A DNA stretch of 64,000 bases from Clostridia bacterium (lineage in GTDB: Bacteria; Bacillota; Clostridia; Oscillospirales; Acutalibacteraceae), in contig JAFQRY010000013.1 in the NCBI GenBank assembly GCA_017409845.1, forward strand, positions 1-64,000, written 5' to 3'. The notes beneath the pieces are model-generated. The model saw only the letters and a list, made by a program, of their open reading frames with translations, ran no database searches and had not been told where the DNA came from. Numbering within the stretch: the first letter of the stretch is position 1; each line of letters opens with the position of its first letter. Made by a program: the position numbers and the translations under genes. Below are positions 9,682 to 18,502 of this stretch, piece after piece.

Positions 9682-9793
9682 TATAAAAGAATAATCTGAG
9701 CAAAAATTTTCAAAAAATATTTTTAAAAATTTTCCAACCTTTTTTCAAACGGTGTCACTATATATTCGAAAACGCTCAGAGAGGATGCTGAAA

Positions 9794-11407
9794 ATGGAAA
9801 AATCAAGAGCCGACAAAATCATTACCGGATACTATAAAAAGCTTTACGGCTTTGCTCTTTCAAAAATGACGGATATCGACAAGGCGGAGGAGCTTGCTTC
9901 GAGAATAACCCTTGAAGTTTATTCTTCTTTGCTGAAGGCGGATGAAATAGCCAATATCAACGGCTATATCTACCGCATTGCATGCAACGTTTTTGCAAGA
10001 TACATTGCCGAACGCAAGGAAAGTGCACACCTTGCCATAGATTCGGTATTCCTGCCGGATAATGTTGATTACACAAAAAAGCTGATTGATTCCGAGGAGG
10101 CAAAAAATCTCAGACGTGAGATTGCATATCTTTCGGAAACTCAGCGAAAAATCGTTGTCATGCATTATTACGACGGCATGAAGCTCGGCGAAATCGCAGA
10201 AAAGCTTTCCATCCCTCACGGAACGGTAAAATGGCATCTTTATGAAGCGAAAAACAGTTTGAAAGAAGGTATTGAAATGAAAAGAACTCCCGGCACACTC
10301 GGAATTAATCCCGTTAAATTTATAAACATGGGTCACAGCGGCTACACAGGCAATAAGGGCGATACCTCTGATTTTCTGCGCAACAGTCTTACTCAGAATA
10401 TTGCTTATGCGGCATATTACTCACCGAAAACGGTCAACGAAATAGCGGAAGAGCTCGGCGTATCACCGATATTCATTGAAGACGAAGTCCGCACTCTTGA
10501 GGAATACGGCTTCATGGACAGACTCGGAGGCGGAAAATACAGAACCAATATCTATATCACCGAAGTAACAGACGAAACCGACAGAAAAAAGCAGCTTCTC
10601 AACGAGGAATATGCAAAAATTCTCTGCGAGGAATATATTCCCTCCGTTTTCGAAGCGGTGAAAAAACTTGACATGAGCAAAATATATATTCCCGATAACG
10701 ATCTCAACCTTCTTCTCTGGGCTGCTGTTATCCTTGCAGTCGGCAAAAAGTCAATGGATGCCGAAATGTGGGCTGAGCTCGGAAAATACAGTGTAAAAAG
10801 AAAAGACGGCGGCGATTACGCTGCGTATGCCGATGTTGAACCCGATTTTGATCTGAGCCGCAACAATAAATACAGATTCTGCGGCGATATGACAAGAACA
10901 AATGAAAGATATTCAACCGTTGCATGGCAGGTTGATACATATTATGACAACCGCACGGGCGGTTGGCGAGACAGTCTTCAAAGTGATTTTGACAGCCTTT
11001 ACGAGCATATTTCCGGCAGAATCAAAAAAGATGATGCTTCTCTTGAAAAATATCAGCGTCTTTATGAAAAAGGCTACCTTGTGAAAGACGGCGGCAAGGA
11101 TAAGGTTGCAATGATAGTTACCACTTACGGCGGCGATGAGCTGATGAATCTTATTCCCGACCCCGATGAAAAGCTTTCAAAGAAGCTTGAAAAATATAAC
11201 AAAGAATATTATGAGCTTACAAAAGACTGTGTTGCCGACCATATGCTTCCGCTTCATAAAGCAACCTGCAGGGTAAAGTGGACAAGCGGCAGAATGAGAA
11301 TGACCGTTATCGGGCAGCTTCTTGAATCAGGCTTGCTCACTCTTCCGACCGAAGAGCAGAAGTCAGCACTTTCAACCGTACTTTTCTGCGATGTGCTTCC
11401 CGAATAA
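9794..11407 (+). CDS. ECF sigma factor fused to a winged-helix domain
   Basis: A 537-residue protein. Residues 10-75 are sigma region 2 and 108-158 are region 4 (helix-turn-helix at LGEIAEKLSIPHGTVKWH). Residues 200-256 form a second, MarR/ArsR-like winged helix (SPKTVNEIAEELGVSPIFIE, then EYGFMDRLGGGKYR, a wing-like turn). The last 280 residues are unassigned and soluble. The start at 9794 is preferred because GAGAGG lies 9 bases upstream; two in-frame upstream ATG/TTG codons are badly placed. No anti-sigma gene is adjacent. The two DNA-binding heads suggest a regulator that brings RNA polymerase to specific operators. A transglutaminase-like gene follows after 58 bases and may be co-transcribed. 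Confidence 0.8.
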   Translation: MEKSRADKIITGYYKKLYGFALSKMTDIDKAEELASRITLEVYSSLLKADEIANINGYIYRIACNVFARYIAERKESAHLAIDSVFLPDNVDYTKKLIDSEEAKNLRREIAYLSETQRKIVVMHYYDGMKLGEIAEKLSIPHGTVKWHLYEAKNSLKEGIEMKRTPGTLGINPVKFINMGHSGYTGNKGDTSDFLRNSLTQNIAYAAYYSPKTVNEIAEELGVSPIFIEDEVRTLEEYGFMDRLGGGKYRTNIYITEVTDETDRKKQLLNEEYAKILCEEYIPSVFEAVKKLDMSKIYIPDNDLNLLLWAAVILAVGKKSMDAEMWAELGKYSVKRKDGGDYAAYADVEPDFDLSRNNKYRFCGDMTRTNERYSTVAWQVDTYYDNRTGGWRDSLQSDFDSLYEHISGRIKKDDASLEKYQRLYEKGYLVKDGGKDKVAMIVTTYGGDELMNLIPDPDEKLSKKLEKYNKEYYELTKDCVADHMLPLHKATCRVKWTSGRMRMTVIGQLLESGLLTLPTEEQKSALSTVLFCDVLPE

Positions 11408-11465
11408 AAATTCAATCACAAAACTTTTGTCTTGACGGAAAAACACCTGTGAAGGAGAATTTGCA

Positions 11466-12269
11466 ATGAGAATAAGAAATTATTATTACAGCCATAAATG
11501 CCGCACACCCGAACGATATATAAAATTTGTCAGCAATATGAATACGGAAAAGCTGCTCCGTAAAGAACCGACATGTGTCAACGATAAAGCCTACGGAAGC
11601 AAAGAGCTTTGCGTGACCGACACGGAGTCAATCACCGCCCGCAATCCGATGCATGATGAGCTTGAGAAAAAATACTCTCTCAGTAAAATCGCCTCTGGTA
11701 CCACGGACCTTGAACGCACGGTAAATCTTCTGAAGTGGCTGACAGATAACACCTTCTATTGCGGAATGCAGCATAAGCAGGTTACGGATAACGGCCTTGA
11801 TATACTTGATTTTTCATTTGGAAAGTCCTTTGAGAATGCAATAAACTGCCGTGCAAAGGCAATCGTTTTTGCCGACTGTCTTGTTGCCGTCGGAATAAAA
11901 GCTTATCCCATTATGCTGCTTTCATTGAAATTCAGGAATTGTCATCTGATTTGCCGCGTATATCTTAAGGAGCTTGATAAATGGTGTGCATTTGATCCTT
12001 CCTTCGGATGTTATTTTACCGATGAAAACGGCAGCCTGCTTGATGTTTTTGAAGTCCGTGATATTCTTATAAGAGGCAAAGAGCCTGCTGTGTGCGGATA
12101 TAATTTCAACGGCACAACCGAGTGCTTTGATGCATACATGAACGGGTTCCTCAGAGTCTGTATTTCCAATATCAGCACCTGGGATGATAATTCTCTCAAT
12201 CGCAGGGATAAAATTGATATGGGCGATAAGAAAGTATTCTGCAGTGCGGTTCCCTCTTTCAATAACTGA
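11466..12269 (+). CDS. Transglutaminase-like protein
   Basis: A 267-residue protein with a transglutaminase/papain-like core. The catalytic triad is visible as Cys128 (AINCRAKAIVFAD), His160 (RNCHLICRVYL) and Asp177 (WCAFDPSFG). Members of this superfamily cut or cross-link peptides, or act as peptide N-glycanases. No signal peptide is seen, so it probably works in the cytoplasm. A GAAGGAG ribosome site lies 6-9 bases before the ATG. Position 58 bases behind the sigma/winged-helix gene suggests one transcript. The substrate is unknown. Confidence 0.75.
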   Translation: MRIRNYYYSHKCRTPERYIKFVSNMNTEKLLRKEPTCVNDKAYGSKELCVTDTESITARNPMHDELEKKYSLSKIASGTTDLERTVNLLKWLTDNTFYCGMQHKQVTDNGLDILDFSFGKSFENAINCRAKAIVFADCLVAVGIKAYPIMLLSLKFRNCHLICRVYLKELDKWCAFDPSFGCYFTDENGSLLDVFEVRDILIRGKEPAVCGYNFNGTTECFDAYMNGFLRVCISNISTWDDNSLNRRDKIDMGDKKVFCSAVPSFNN

Positions 12270-12505
12270 AGATTAAAGCTTCAAAAAATTTATATTTCCT
12301 TAAGACCGTTTTGCTTTTTCAATCGTCTTATAGTTGAAAGGGTGGAGAACAAGCCTGAAAAATCATGTCAACTGACGGTTGACCCGGCAATAACAACCGA
12401 CGGTTTACCGATTTCAACGCTTCGTTTGTTGACTCAACCAAAGAATTTTGCAAAAATGAAATCGGCAAAGGAAAGCCGAATCAAAAAATTGAAGGAGAAT
12501 GAATT
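12270..12505. promoter_or_regulatory. Intergenic region with three palindromes, candidate XRE operators
   Basis: No gene. Three short inverted repeats lie upstream of the XRE gene: GTCAAC-N5-GTTGAC (12367-12383), AACCG-A-CGGTT (12395-12405) and GTTGA-C-TCAAC (12428-12438). They share GTTGA/CGGTT cores and could be operators for the adjacent regulator. A weak TAAGAC/GTCTTA hairpin at 12301-12330 may end the upstream transcript. Confidence 0.45.
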
Positions 12506-13006
12506 ATGAATCTCGGAAACAATATTTCAGCAAAAAGAAAAGCAATGGGCATGACTCAGGAGGAGCTTGCCGCAAAGCTCGGAGTTTCACCTCAGGCAGT
12601 TTCAAAATGGGAAAACAATTTATCCTGCCCCGATATCTCACTTTTGCCTGCTATTGCAAAGATTTTCGGAACAAGCGTTGACGAGCTGCTCGGCGATTCG
12701 TCTGCGGATAAAAATGCACAGACGGATATTGAGAATACCGAACCTGAAGCAACATATGAGGAGCCCGTCTTTACGGGTAAAAAAGCAACGGCACTCCTGA
12801 TAACAACCGAAAGAAACGGCAAGACTTCAAACGTCAGAATACCTCTCGGAATTTTACGCTTCGGTCTTAACCTCGGCGGCATTTTCGGAGGGCTTACCGG
12901 TCCTCAGGCGAGTGCTGTTGAAAACGCCGTCAGAACGGGACTTTCGGGGGAAATCCTTACCGTTGACGGCGAAAACGGAGAAAAGGTTATAATCAGTCTT
13001 GTTTGA
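12506..13006 (+). CDS. XRE-family HTH regulator with short C-terminal domain
   Basis: A 166-residue regulator. Residues 3-65 are a Cro/C1-type helix-turn-helix (MTQEELAAKLGVSPQAVSKW, then DISLLPAIAKIFGTSVDELLG). After an acidic linker, a C-terminal segment contains VRIPLGILRFGLNLGG and GEILTVDGENGEKVIISLV, a short amphipathic module also seen beside DUF4097-type proteins (recalled, not checked). GAAGGAG lies 7-9 bases before the ATG. The palindromes in the 236 bases upstream make autoregulation plausible. It is followed by the terminator shared with rlmD. Confidence 0.8.
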   Translation: MNLGNNISAKRKAMGMTQEELAAKLGVSPQAVSKWENNLSCPDISLLPAIAKIFGTSVDELLGDSSADKNAQTDIENTEPEATYEEPVFTGKKATALLITTERNGKTSNVRIPLGILRFGLNLGGIFGGLTGPQASAVENAVRTGLSGEILTVDGENGEKVIISLV

Positions 13007-13080
13007 TGCTGACGGATGGGCGGCGAAAAACCTGCTGCTGTTTATATAACGGTCATTGAAATCTGAAAACAAAAACAGAA

Positions 13081-13123
13081 CGGGCTGTGTCAATAAGCTT
13101 TTAAATCTTATTGATACAGCCCG
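13081..13123. terminator. Bidirectional terminator between XRE gene and rlmD
   Basis: A 17-bp stem with one mismatch (13081-13097 with 13107-13123). A-rich bases lie on the left, giving a T-run for the minus-strand transcript, and ATTTCAT lies on the right. Confidence 0.75.
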
Positions 13124-13151
13124 ATTTCATGTCGGGATATTCTGCTTTTTG

Positions 13152-14321
13152 TCATGCCTTGGACAAAAGACATACCGTCTCGATGTGGTTGGTATGCGGG
13201 AACATATCAACGGGGCAGATTTTTCTGACTTTATAGCCTTTATGGGTGAGCATGTTTAGATCTCTTGCGAGGGTTTCGGGGTTGCAGGAAATATAAACCA
13301 CTCTTTCGGGTGACGAAGTGACAAGCGAATCAATGAATTTTTTGCTGCTTCCCGAACGGGGAGGATCCATGAAAACAACATCGAAATTTTCGCCGTTTGC
13401 GGCAAGCTCCTGCATGAAATCGCCTGCATCCGCACAGTAAAATCTTGCGTTTTCCATGCCGTTTCGCTTGCAGTTTGAGATTGCATCCTTAACCGCATCG
13501 GGATTCAGTTCAACTCCGATAACCTTGCCTGCCGTTCTGGCAGCAACAAGCCCGATTGTTCCGATTCCGCAATAAGCATCAAGAACCTTTGTGTTTTCGT
13601 CAAGCTGTGCAAGCTCCATTGCCTTGCCGTAAAGCTTCTCTGTCTGCACGGGGTTGATCTGATAAAACGATTTTGGAGAAATTCTGAAAACGCAGCCGCA
13701 GAGCGTGTCTTCAATATAGCCGCTGCCGTAAAGAACTTCTTCCTTGTCACCGAGAACAAGATTTGTGTTTTTGGGATTTATGTTGAGCACCACCGTTGTT
13801 ATCTCGGGATGTTTTTCGAGAAGAGCGGCGGTGAATTTCTTTTTCATGGGGAAATAGCCGCTCGCACCGACAAGCACGACCATAACCTCACCGCTTGAAA
13901 ATCCTCTTTTTACAAGCACATGGCGAAGAAAGCCCGTGCCCCTGTCCTCATCATAGGTCCATATCTTAAAAGAGGGGAGCATGCTGCGGATGTCAATAAT
14001 GATTTTGTCGGCGATTTCATCCTCTGTCATGCAGCTGTCAACTGAAACGATTCTGTGGCTGCCCGACTGATAAACACCCGATATTATTTTTCCGCTTTTT
14101 GTTCTGCCGAAAGCAGCCTGAACCTTGTTGCGGTAATGATAGGGATTTTCCATTCCGATGATTTTTTCAACCTTACCGAATTTTTTCAGAAGGATTTCGC
14201 ATCTTGCCTGCTTCCATTTAAGCTGACGCTCATAGGTCATATTCTGAAGCTGGCAGCCGCCGCATTTTTTTGCGAGCGGACATGCATCGGGATTTGTTTT
14301 TATATTTGAAGTATGTGACAT
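13152..14321 (-). CDS. rlmD: 23S rRNA (uracil-C5)-methyltransferase, RlmD/TrmA family
   Basis: A 389-residue SAM-dependent RNA methyltransferase that forms 5-methyluridine. The N-terminal region has a CPLAKKCGGCQLQ cluster typical of the iron-sulfur site in RumA-like enzymes. The SAM site is VLDAYCGIGTIGL, followed by VIGVELNPDAV, and the C-terminal catalytic region contains MDPPRSG and YISCNPETLARDL with the nucleophilic Cys. The start at 14321 is set by AAGGA 7-9 bases upstream and by the cysK stop at 14332-14334; a longer reading into cysK is unlikely. It is in an operon behind cysK with a 10-base gap. Firmicute members can modify U747 and U1939, so the exact site is uncertain. Confidence 0.85.
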   Translation of the reverse strand: MSHTSNIKTNPDACPLAKKCGGCQLQNMTYERQLKWKQARCEILLKKFGKVEKIIGMENPYHYRNKVQAAFGRTKSGKIISGVYQSGSHRIVSVDSCMTEDEIADKIIIDIRSMLPSFKIWTYDEDRGTGFLRHVLVKRGFSSGEVMVVLVGASGYFPMKKKFTAALLEKHPEITTVVLNINPKNTNLVLGDKEEVLYGSGYIEDTLCGCVFRISPKSFYQINPVQTEKLYGKAMELAQLDENTKVLDAYCGIGTIGLVAARTAGKVIGVELNPDAVKDAISNCKRNGMENARFYCADAGDFMQELAANGENFDVVFMDPPRSGSSKKFIDSLVTSSPERVVYISCNPETLARDLNMLTHKGYKVRKICPVDMFPHTNHIETVCLLSKA

Positions 14322-14331
14322 GATTTTTTCC

Positions 14332-15261
14332 TTACTTTTCAAACATTGGTGTTGAAAGATATCTTTCTCCGCCGTCAGGCAGAAGAACAACGATTTTTTT
14401 GCCTGCATTTTCGGGTCGCAAAGCAACGAGTGTTGCCGCGTGAAGTGCCGCACCCGAGGAAATTCCTATAAGAATTCCCTCCGTTCTGACCGTAAGTCTT
14501 GCGGCTTTATATGCTTCCTCCGTTGTAACGGTGATTATTTCGTCATAGATTTTTGTGTCAAGGATTGACGGCACAAAGCCGGCACCGATTCCCTGCAAGC
14601 CGTGTGTACCTGTTCTGCCTTCGGAAAGGAAGGGAGAATCCGCAGGCTCAACGGCAATTATTTTTATATCGGGATTTTTTTCTTTCAGATATCTGCCGAC
14701 ACCCGTTATCGTTCCGCCGGTACCTACGCCTGCAACAAAAATATCAACTTTACCGTCGGTATCATTCCATATTTCGGGTCCCGTTGTTTTGTAGTGGGCA
14801 TCACAATTCGAGGGATTATCAAACTGAGCGGGAATGAAGCTGCCTTCAATCTCCTTTGCAAGCTCGTTTGCTTTTTCGATTGCACCTGCCATGCCTTTTG
14901 TACCGTCGGTGAGCACAAGCTTCGCACCGTAGGCGGAAAGAAGCTTTCTGCGCTCGATGCTCATGGTTTCGGGCATGGTGATTATAACCTTAAGCCCCAT
15001 CTGAGCTGCGACGGAGGCTATGCCTATTCCCGTGTTGCCGCTTGTGGGTTCGATTATGACCGAATTTTCATTAATTTTTCCCTCCTGCATGGCGGAGCGG
15101 AGCATTTCACAGCCTACTCTGTCCTTGGCACTTCCTGCAGGATTGAGATATTCTGCTTTTGCAAGAATTTCGGCGGCTGCACCAACGCTTTTTGAATAAG
15201 CGGAAAAACGGATGAGCGGAGTGTTGCCGATTGTTTCGGCAGCGTTATTATAGATTTTCAA
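14332..15261 (-). CDS. cysK: Cysteine synthase A (O-acetylserine sulfhydrylase)
   Basis: A 309-residue PLP enzyme making cysteine from O-acetylserine and sulfide. The PLP lysine is in NPAGSAKDR, the substrate loop is EPTSGNTGIG, and the phosphate-binding turn is VGTGGTITG, all in the usual order and at the usual length for CysK. The start is TTG at 15261, read as MKIYNNAAETIGNTPLI, with GAGGTGA 5-6 bases upstream; upstream ATGs give an atypical extension. A TTGACG-N17-TATACT promoter lies just ahead. The gene overlaps no neighbour and probably shares a transcript with rlmD. Confidence 0.93.
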   Translation of the reverse strand: MKIYNNAAETIGNTPLIRFSAYSKSVGAAAEILAKAEYLNPAGSAKDRVGCEMLRSAMQEGKINENSVIIEPTSGNTGIGIASVAAQMGLKVIITMPETMSIERRKLLSAYGAKLVLTDGTKGMAGAIEKANELAKEIEGSFIPAQFDNPSNCDAHYKTTGPEIWNDTDGKVDIFVAGVGTGGTITGVGRYLKEKNPDIKIIAVEPADSPFLSEGRTGTHGLQGIGAGFVPSILDTKIYDEIITVTTEEAYKAARLTVRTEGILIGISSGAALHAATLVALRPENAGKKIVVLLPDGGERYLSTPMFEK

Positions 15262-15283
15262 ACCAATCACCTCAACAGTATAA

Positions 15284-15312
15284 AGTATATCAATACGGAT
15301 AAATTCCGTCAA
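15284..15312 (-). promoter_or_regulatory. Sigma-A promoter for cysK-rlmD
   Basis: On the minus strand TTGACG (15312-15307) and TATACT (15289-15284) are 17 bases apart, about 23 bases before the TTG start of cysK. Confidence 0.7.
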
Positions 15313-15390
15313 GAGAACATTATAAATATTTTTGGTAAAAATAAACAAATTTTTGGGTTGAAAATTTACACTCCATAAAAATATTTTTTC

Positions 15391-15418
15391 TTGAAATAGT
15401 TAAATAAAACAGTATAAT
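15391..15418 (+). promoter_or_regulatory. Sigma-A promoter for the Gfo/Idh/MocA cluster
   Basis: TTGAAA (15391-15396) and TATAAT (15413-15418) are 16 bases apart. The leader to the ATG at 15482 is about 55 bases. Confidence 0.6.
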
Positions 15419-15481
15419 GAAGTTAAAAGGGTAATTGTATATTTATTCAATAGGCCTAATCTAATTTAAGGAGATTTTAAA

Positions 15482-16573
15482 ATGGCAGAAAAGGTTAAAA
15501 TCGGTATAATCGGATGCGGCGGTATCGCAAACGGAAAACATCTTCGTGCAATTTCGGGCATTGATTTCCTTGAGCCTGTTGCATTCTGTGATATTATTGA
15601 AGAAAGAGCAATCGAAACCGCAAAAAAATACGGCGGCGAGAATGCGAAAGTATATACAGATTACAAGGAGCTTCTCAAGGATGAAAGCATTGTTGCTGTT
15701 CATGTATGTACCCCCAACAAATCCCACAGCTTTATCACAATTGATGCTCTTGAAGCAGGCAAGCATGTTCTCTGCGAAAAGCCCATGGCAAAGACCTATG
15801 CTGAAGCAAAGGCTATGTATGAAGCATCGGTAAGAACAGGCAAGGTTCTTTCAATCGGCTATCAGTCACGCTGGAGAGGCGATTCGCTTTATCTCAAGGA
15901 GTGCTGTGAAAACGACGAATTCGGTGAAATTTATTACGCAAGAGCTCTTGCACTGCGCAGAAGAGCTGTTCCCACATGGGGCGTATTCCTTAACGAAGAA
16001 GAGCAGGGCGGCGGTCCGCTTATTGATATCGGAACTCATGCTCTCGACCTTACCCTCTGGATGATGAATAACTACAAGCCCAAGATGGTAGTCGGCACAA
16101 CCTTCAAGAAGCTCGGCGATCAGAAGAGAACGGCAAACGCATGGGGTGACTGGGATCCCGAAAAATATACCGTCGAGGATTCGGCATTCGGCTTTGTTGT
16201 TATGGAAAACGGTGCAACAATCAGCGTTGAATCCGCATGGGCTCTCAACATTGCAGACCCCTGCGAGGCTTCAACTCTTATTGCAGGCGTCAAGGGCGGT
16301 GCGGATATGCTCGGCGATGACCTTCGCATCAACTATGTAAAGAACGGCAGACAGGTTATCGAAACTCCCAACTTTGATGCAGGCGGAGTTGCATTCTATG
16401 AAGGTGCAAGCGACAGACCCGAGGAGCTCGAGTGCCGTGCATTCTATGATGCAGTTCTCAACGGTGCAGAGCTTCGCACAAAGCCTGAGCAGGCAATGGT
16501 AGTTACTCAGATTCTTGAAGCTATCTATGAATCTGCAAAGACAGGCAAGCCCGTATACATCAATAATGACTAA
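15482..16573 (+). CDS. Gfo/Idh/MocA-family NAD(P)-dependent oxidoreductase
   Basis: A 363-residue oxidoreductase. The N-terminal Rossmann fold begins KIGIIGCGGIANGKH, and the CEKPMAKT motif carries the conserved Lys. The C-terminal half has GGGPLIDIGTHALDLTLWMM with the family's catalytic-region Asp and His. Such enzymes oxidise or reduce sugar hydroxyls (often C3 or C2) or inositols. Codon bias is strong, implying good expression. AAGGAG lies 8 bases upstream. The stop is 9 bases before a TIM-barrel isomerase gene, so the two likely work on the same sugar. Confidence 0.88.
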   Translation: MAEKVKIGIIGCGGIANGKHLRAISGIDFLEPVAFCDIIEERAIETAKKYGGENAKVYTDYKELLKDESIVAVHVCTPNKSHSFITIDALEAGKHVLCEKPMAKTYAEAKAMYEASVRTGKVLSIGYQSRWRGDSLYLKECCENDEFGEIYYARALALRRRAVPTWGVFLNEEEQGGGPLIDIGTHALDLTLWMMNNYKPKMVVGTTFKKLGDQKRTANAWGDWDPEKYTVEDSAFGFVVMENGATISVESAWALNIADPCEASTLIAGVKGGADMLGDDLRINYVKNGRQVIETPNFDAGGVAFYEGASDRPEELECRAFYDAVLNGAELRTKPEQAMVVTQILEAIYESAKTGKPVYINND

Positions 16574-16582
16574 GGTGAAAAT

Positions 16583-17308
16583 ATGAAAATAGCAGTTCAG
16601 GTCTATTCTGTCAGAGACCATATAAATGACAGCGAAACCCTTCTCAAGGCACTTGAAGAAATCAAAAAAATCGGCTATGACGGCGTTGAATTCGCAGGAT
16701 ATTTCAACACCGATGCCGCAGCAATAAAAGCAAAGCTCGACGAGGTCGGACTCGTTTGTGTCGGCTCGCATATGGGTCTTGACGATTTCAAGGAAGATAA
16801 GCTTGAAGCAACAATTGAGTTCGTAAACACTCTCGGTCTTAAGGCTGTCGGCGTAGGCGGAGCACCTCATTCAACAATGGAAGAAGCAGTCAACACGGGC
16901 GAAGTTCTCGGTGCTGCAGAAAAATATGCAATGGAAAAATACGGCATCAGAGTTTATTACCACAACCATTGCGAAGAATTTGTTGCTCTTGAAAACGGAC
17001 TTTATCCCATTGATGTTATCGGCGACAGATGCTCGCTTGAAATTGACACCTACTGGAGCTTCCATGCAGGTCAGGATAACTACAAGCTTCTGACCGAAAA
17101 GAAAGATAATATCGTTCTTGTTCATGTCAAGGACGGTATTGACGGTAAGCCCAAGGCACTCGGCGAGGGCAACTGCGATATTCCCACGGTTATCAGGGCA
17201 GTCAAGGATATCGGTCTTGACTGGATTATCGTTGAAAACGATGACCCCGTGCCCACGGGCTTTGAGGATATCGCAAGAAGCATCAAGTATATTAAAGGCA
17301 TAATCTGA
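16583..17308 (+). CDS. Sugar phosphate isomerase/epimerase (AP endonuclease 2-like TIM barrel)
   Basis: A 241-residue xylose-isomerase-like TIM barrel. Metal-site motifs are in place: GVEFAG (strand 2), YYHNHCEEF (His and Glu), LEIDTYW (Asp), VHVKDG (His) and VENDDP (Glu). Enzymes of this fold epimerise, isomerise or eliminate on keto sugars, using a divalent metal. It follows the Gfo/Idh/MocA gene by 9 bases. Pairs of an oxidoreductase with this fold occur in inositol, 3-keto-sugar and C-glycoside pathways. The substrate here is not known. Confidence 0.85.
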   Translation: MKIAVQVYSVRDHINDSETLLKALEEIKKIGYDGVEFAGYFNTDAAAIKAKLDEVGLVCVGSHMGLDDFKEDKLEATIEFVNTLGLKAVGVGGAPHSTMEEAVNTGEVLGAAEKYAMEKYGIRVYYHNHCEEFVALENGLYPIDVIGDRCSLEIDTYWSFHAGQDNYKLLTEKKDNIVLVHVKDGIDGKPKALGEGNCDIPTVIRAVKDIGLDWIIVENDDPVPTGFEDIARSIKYIKGII

Positions 17309-17536
17309 TTAATAATTAAGGATAGGCTCTGCCTGTGACCGATTATAATTGCTCCGCAAAAAATGATTAAACTCCCTCAGTCACTCCGTGACAGTTCCCT
17401 CAAGAGGGAGCCGAAGAAGCAGGATTCTGCTATGAAAACAGTTTTTGTGTCAGCAACATATGATTGGAAAAGAGCGAAGCCCTTCCGAAACTATTCATTA
17501 TTCATTTTCAACTTTTCATTCACAAGGAGAACCACG
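17309..17536. repeat. Repeat-bearing spacer between isomerase genes
   Basis: No gene of its own. It holds a dispersed repeat at 17369-17415 (ACTCCCTCAGTCACTCCGTG and a CCCTC/GAGGG hairpin) with relatives at 19810-19853 and 31367-31414. It also has an AATTAAGG-type segment at 17312-17340 and a TTATTCATTTTCAACTTTTC-like tract near 17503. The downstream reading frame stays open through it, but codes only repeat sequence there. Confidence 0.7.
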
Positions 17537-18502
17537 ATGAAACTCGGCGTATTTACAACCTTACTTTCAAACCTCTCACTTGAAGAGGCACTCAAATATT
17601 TTAAGTCGCTCGGCATTGAAATGGTGGAAATCGGTTGCGGCGGCTATCCCGGAAATGCACATGCAAATCCCGAAGAGCTTCTCAATGACGAAGCAAAGCT
17701 TGAAGAATTCAAGGCACTTATCAAGAAATATGATGTTGAAATCAGTGCACTTTCATGTCACGGCAACCCCGTGCATCCCAACAAGGAAATTGCCGCTGAT
17801 TATGATAAGACAATCAGAAACACAATCCTTCTTGCGGAAAAGCTCGGACTTCATCAGATCAACACCTTCTCGGGCTGCCCCGGTGACTGCGAAACCGCAA
17901 AATATCCCAACTGGGTAACCTGCCCCTGGCCCAACGATTTCGGCGAAATCCTTGACTGGCAGTGGAACGAGGTGCTCATTCCTTATTGGAAGGATCTTGT
18001 TGAGTTTGCAAAGACTCACGGTGTTAACAAAATTGCTCTTGAGCTTCATCCCGGCTTCTGCGTTTATAATACCGAATCCCTTCTCCGCCTTCGTGAGGCG
18101 GTAGGCCCCGAAATCGGTGCAAACTTTGACCCCAGCCATCTTATCTGGCAGGGCATGGATCCCGTTGCATGTATCCGCAAGCTCGGCGATGCAATCTTCC
18201 ATTTCCATGCAAAGGATACAAAGATTGATAAATACAATACCGCAGTCAACGGTGTGCTTGATAACAAGCCCTACGGCGATGAAATCAACCGTTCGTGGAT
18301 ATTCCGCACCATCGGCTACGGTAATGATAATGCATACTGGAAAGAGATTATCTCTAATCTCCGCATGGTTGGTTATGACTATGCAATCAGCATTGAGCAT
18401 GAGGATTCTCTTATGAGCCAGAATGAAGGCCTTTCAAAGGCTGTTTCGTTCCTCAAGAATATAATTCTCACCGAATCCACAGGCGAAATGTGGTGGGTAT
18501 GA
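17537..18502 (+). CDS. Sugar phosphate isomerase/epimerase (TIM barrel)
   Basis: A 321-residue protein of the same metal-dependent TIM-barrel superfamily as the gene at 16583, but clearly distinct. Motifs are EMVEIGCGGYPG, ALSCHGNPVHPN, IALELHPGFC (Glu), NFDPSHLIWQG (Asp, His), FHFHAKDTK (His) and ISIEHED (Glu). Start set by AAGGAG 9-12 bases before the ATG at 17537; the 58 upstream in-frame codons read through a dispersed repeat and are excluded. The family includes 3-keto-sugar and C-glycoside-cleaving enzymes. Its stop runs straight into the hairpin array at 18503. Confidence 0.85.
   Translation: MKLGVFTTLLSNLSLEEALKYFKSLGIEMVEIGCGGYPGNAHANPEELLNDEAKLEEFKALIKKYDVEISALSCHGNPVHPNKEIAADYDKTIRNTILLAEKLGLHQINTFSGCPGDCETAKYPNWVTCPWPNDFGEILDWQWNEVLIPYWKDLVEFAKTHGVNKIALELHPGFCVYNTESLLRLREAVGPEIGANFDPSHLIWQGMDPVACIRKLGDAIFHFHAKDTKIDKYNTAVNGVLDNKPYGDEINRSWIFRTIGYGNDNAYWKEIISNLRMVGYDYAISIEHEDSLMSQNEGLSKAVSFLKNIILTESTGEMWWV

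Noticed and set aside
9736..9756. AACC...GTC sequence as an ECF autoregulatory promoter before the second sigma gene
   Set aside because: The spacing between AAC and GTC (15 bases) is shorter than usual for ECF promoters, and no second copy was found before the other sigma gene.
17363..17536. N-terminal extension of the isomerase gene at 17537
   Set aside because: The 58 extra codons translate a dispersed repeat and a spacer. A proper ribosome site sits at 17537.
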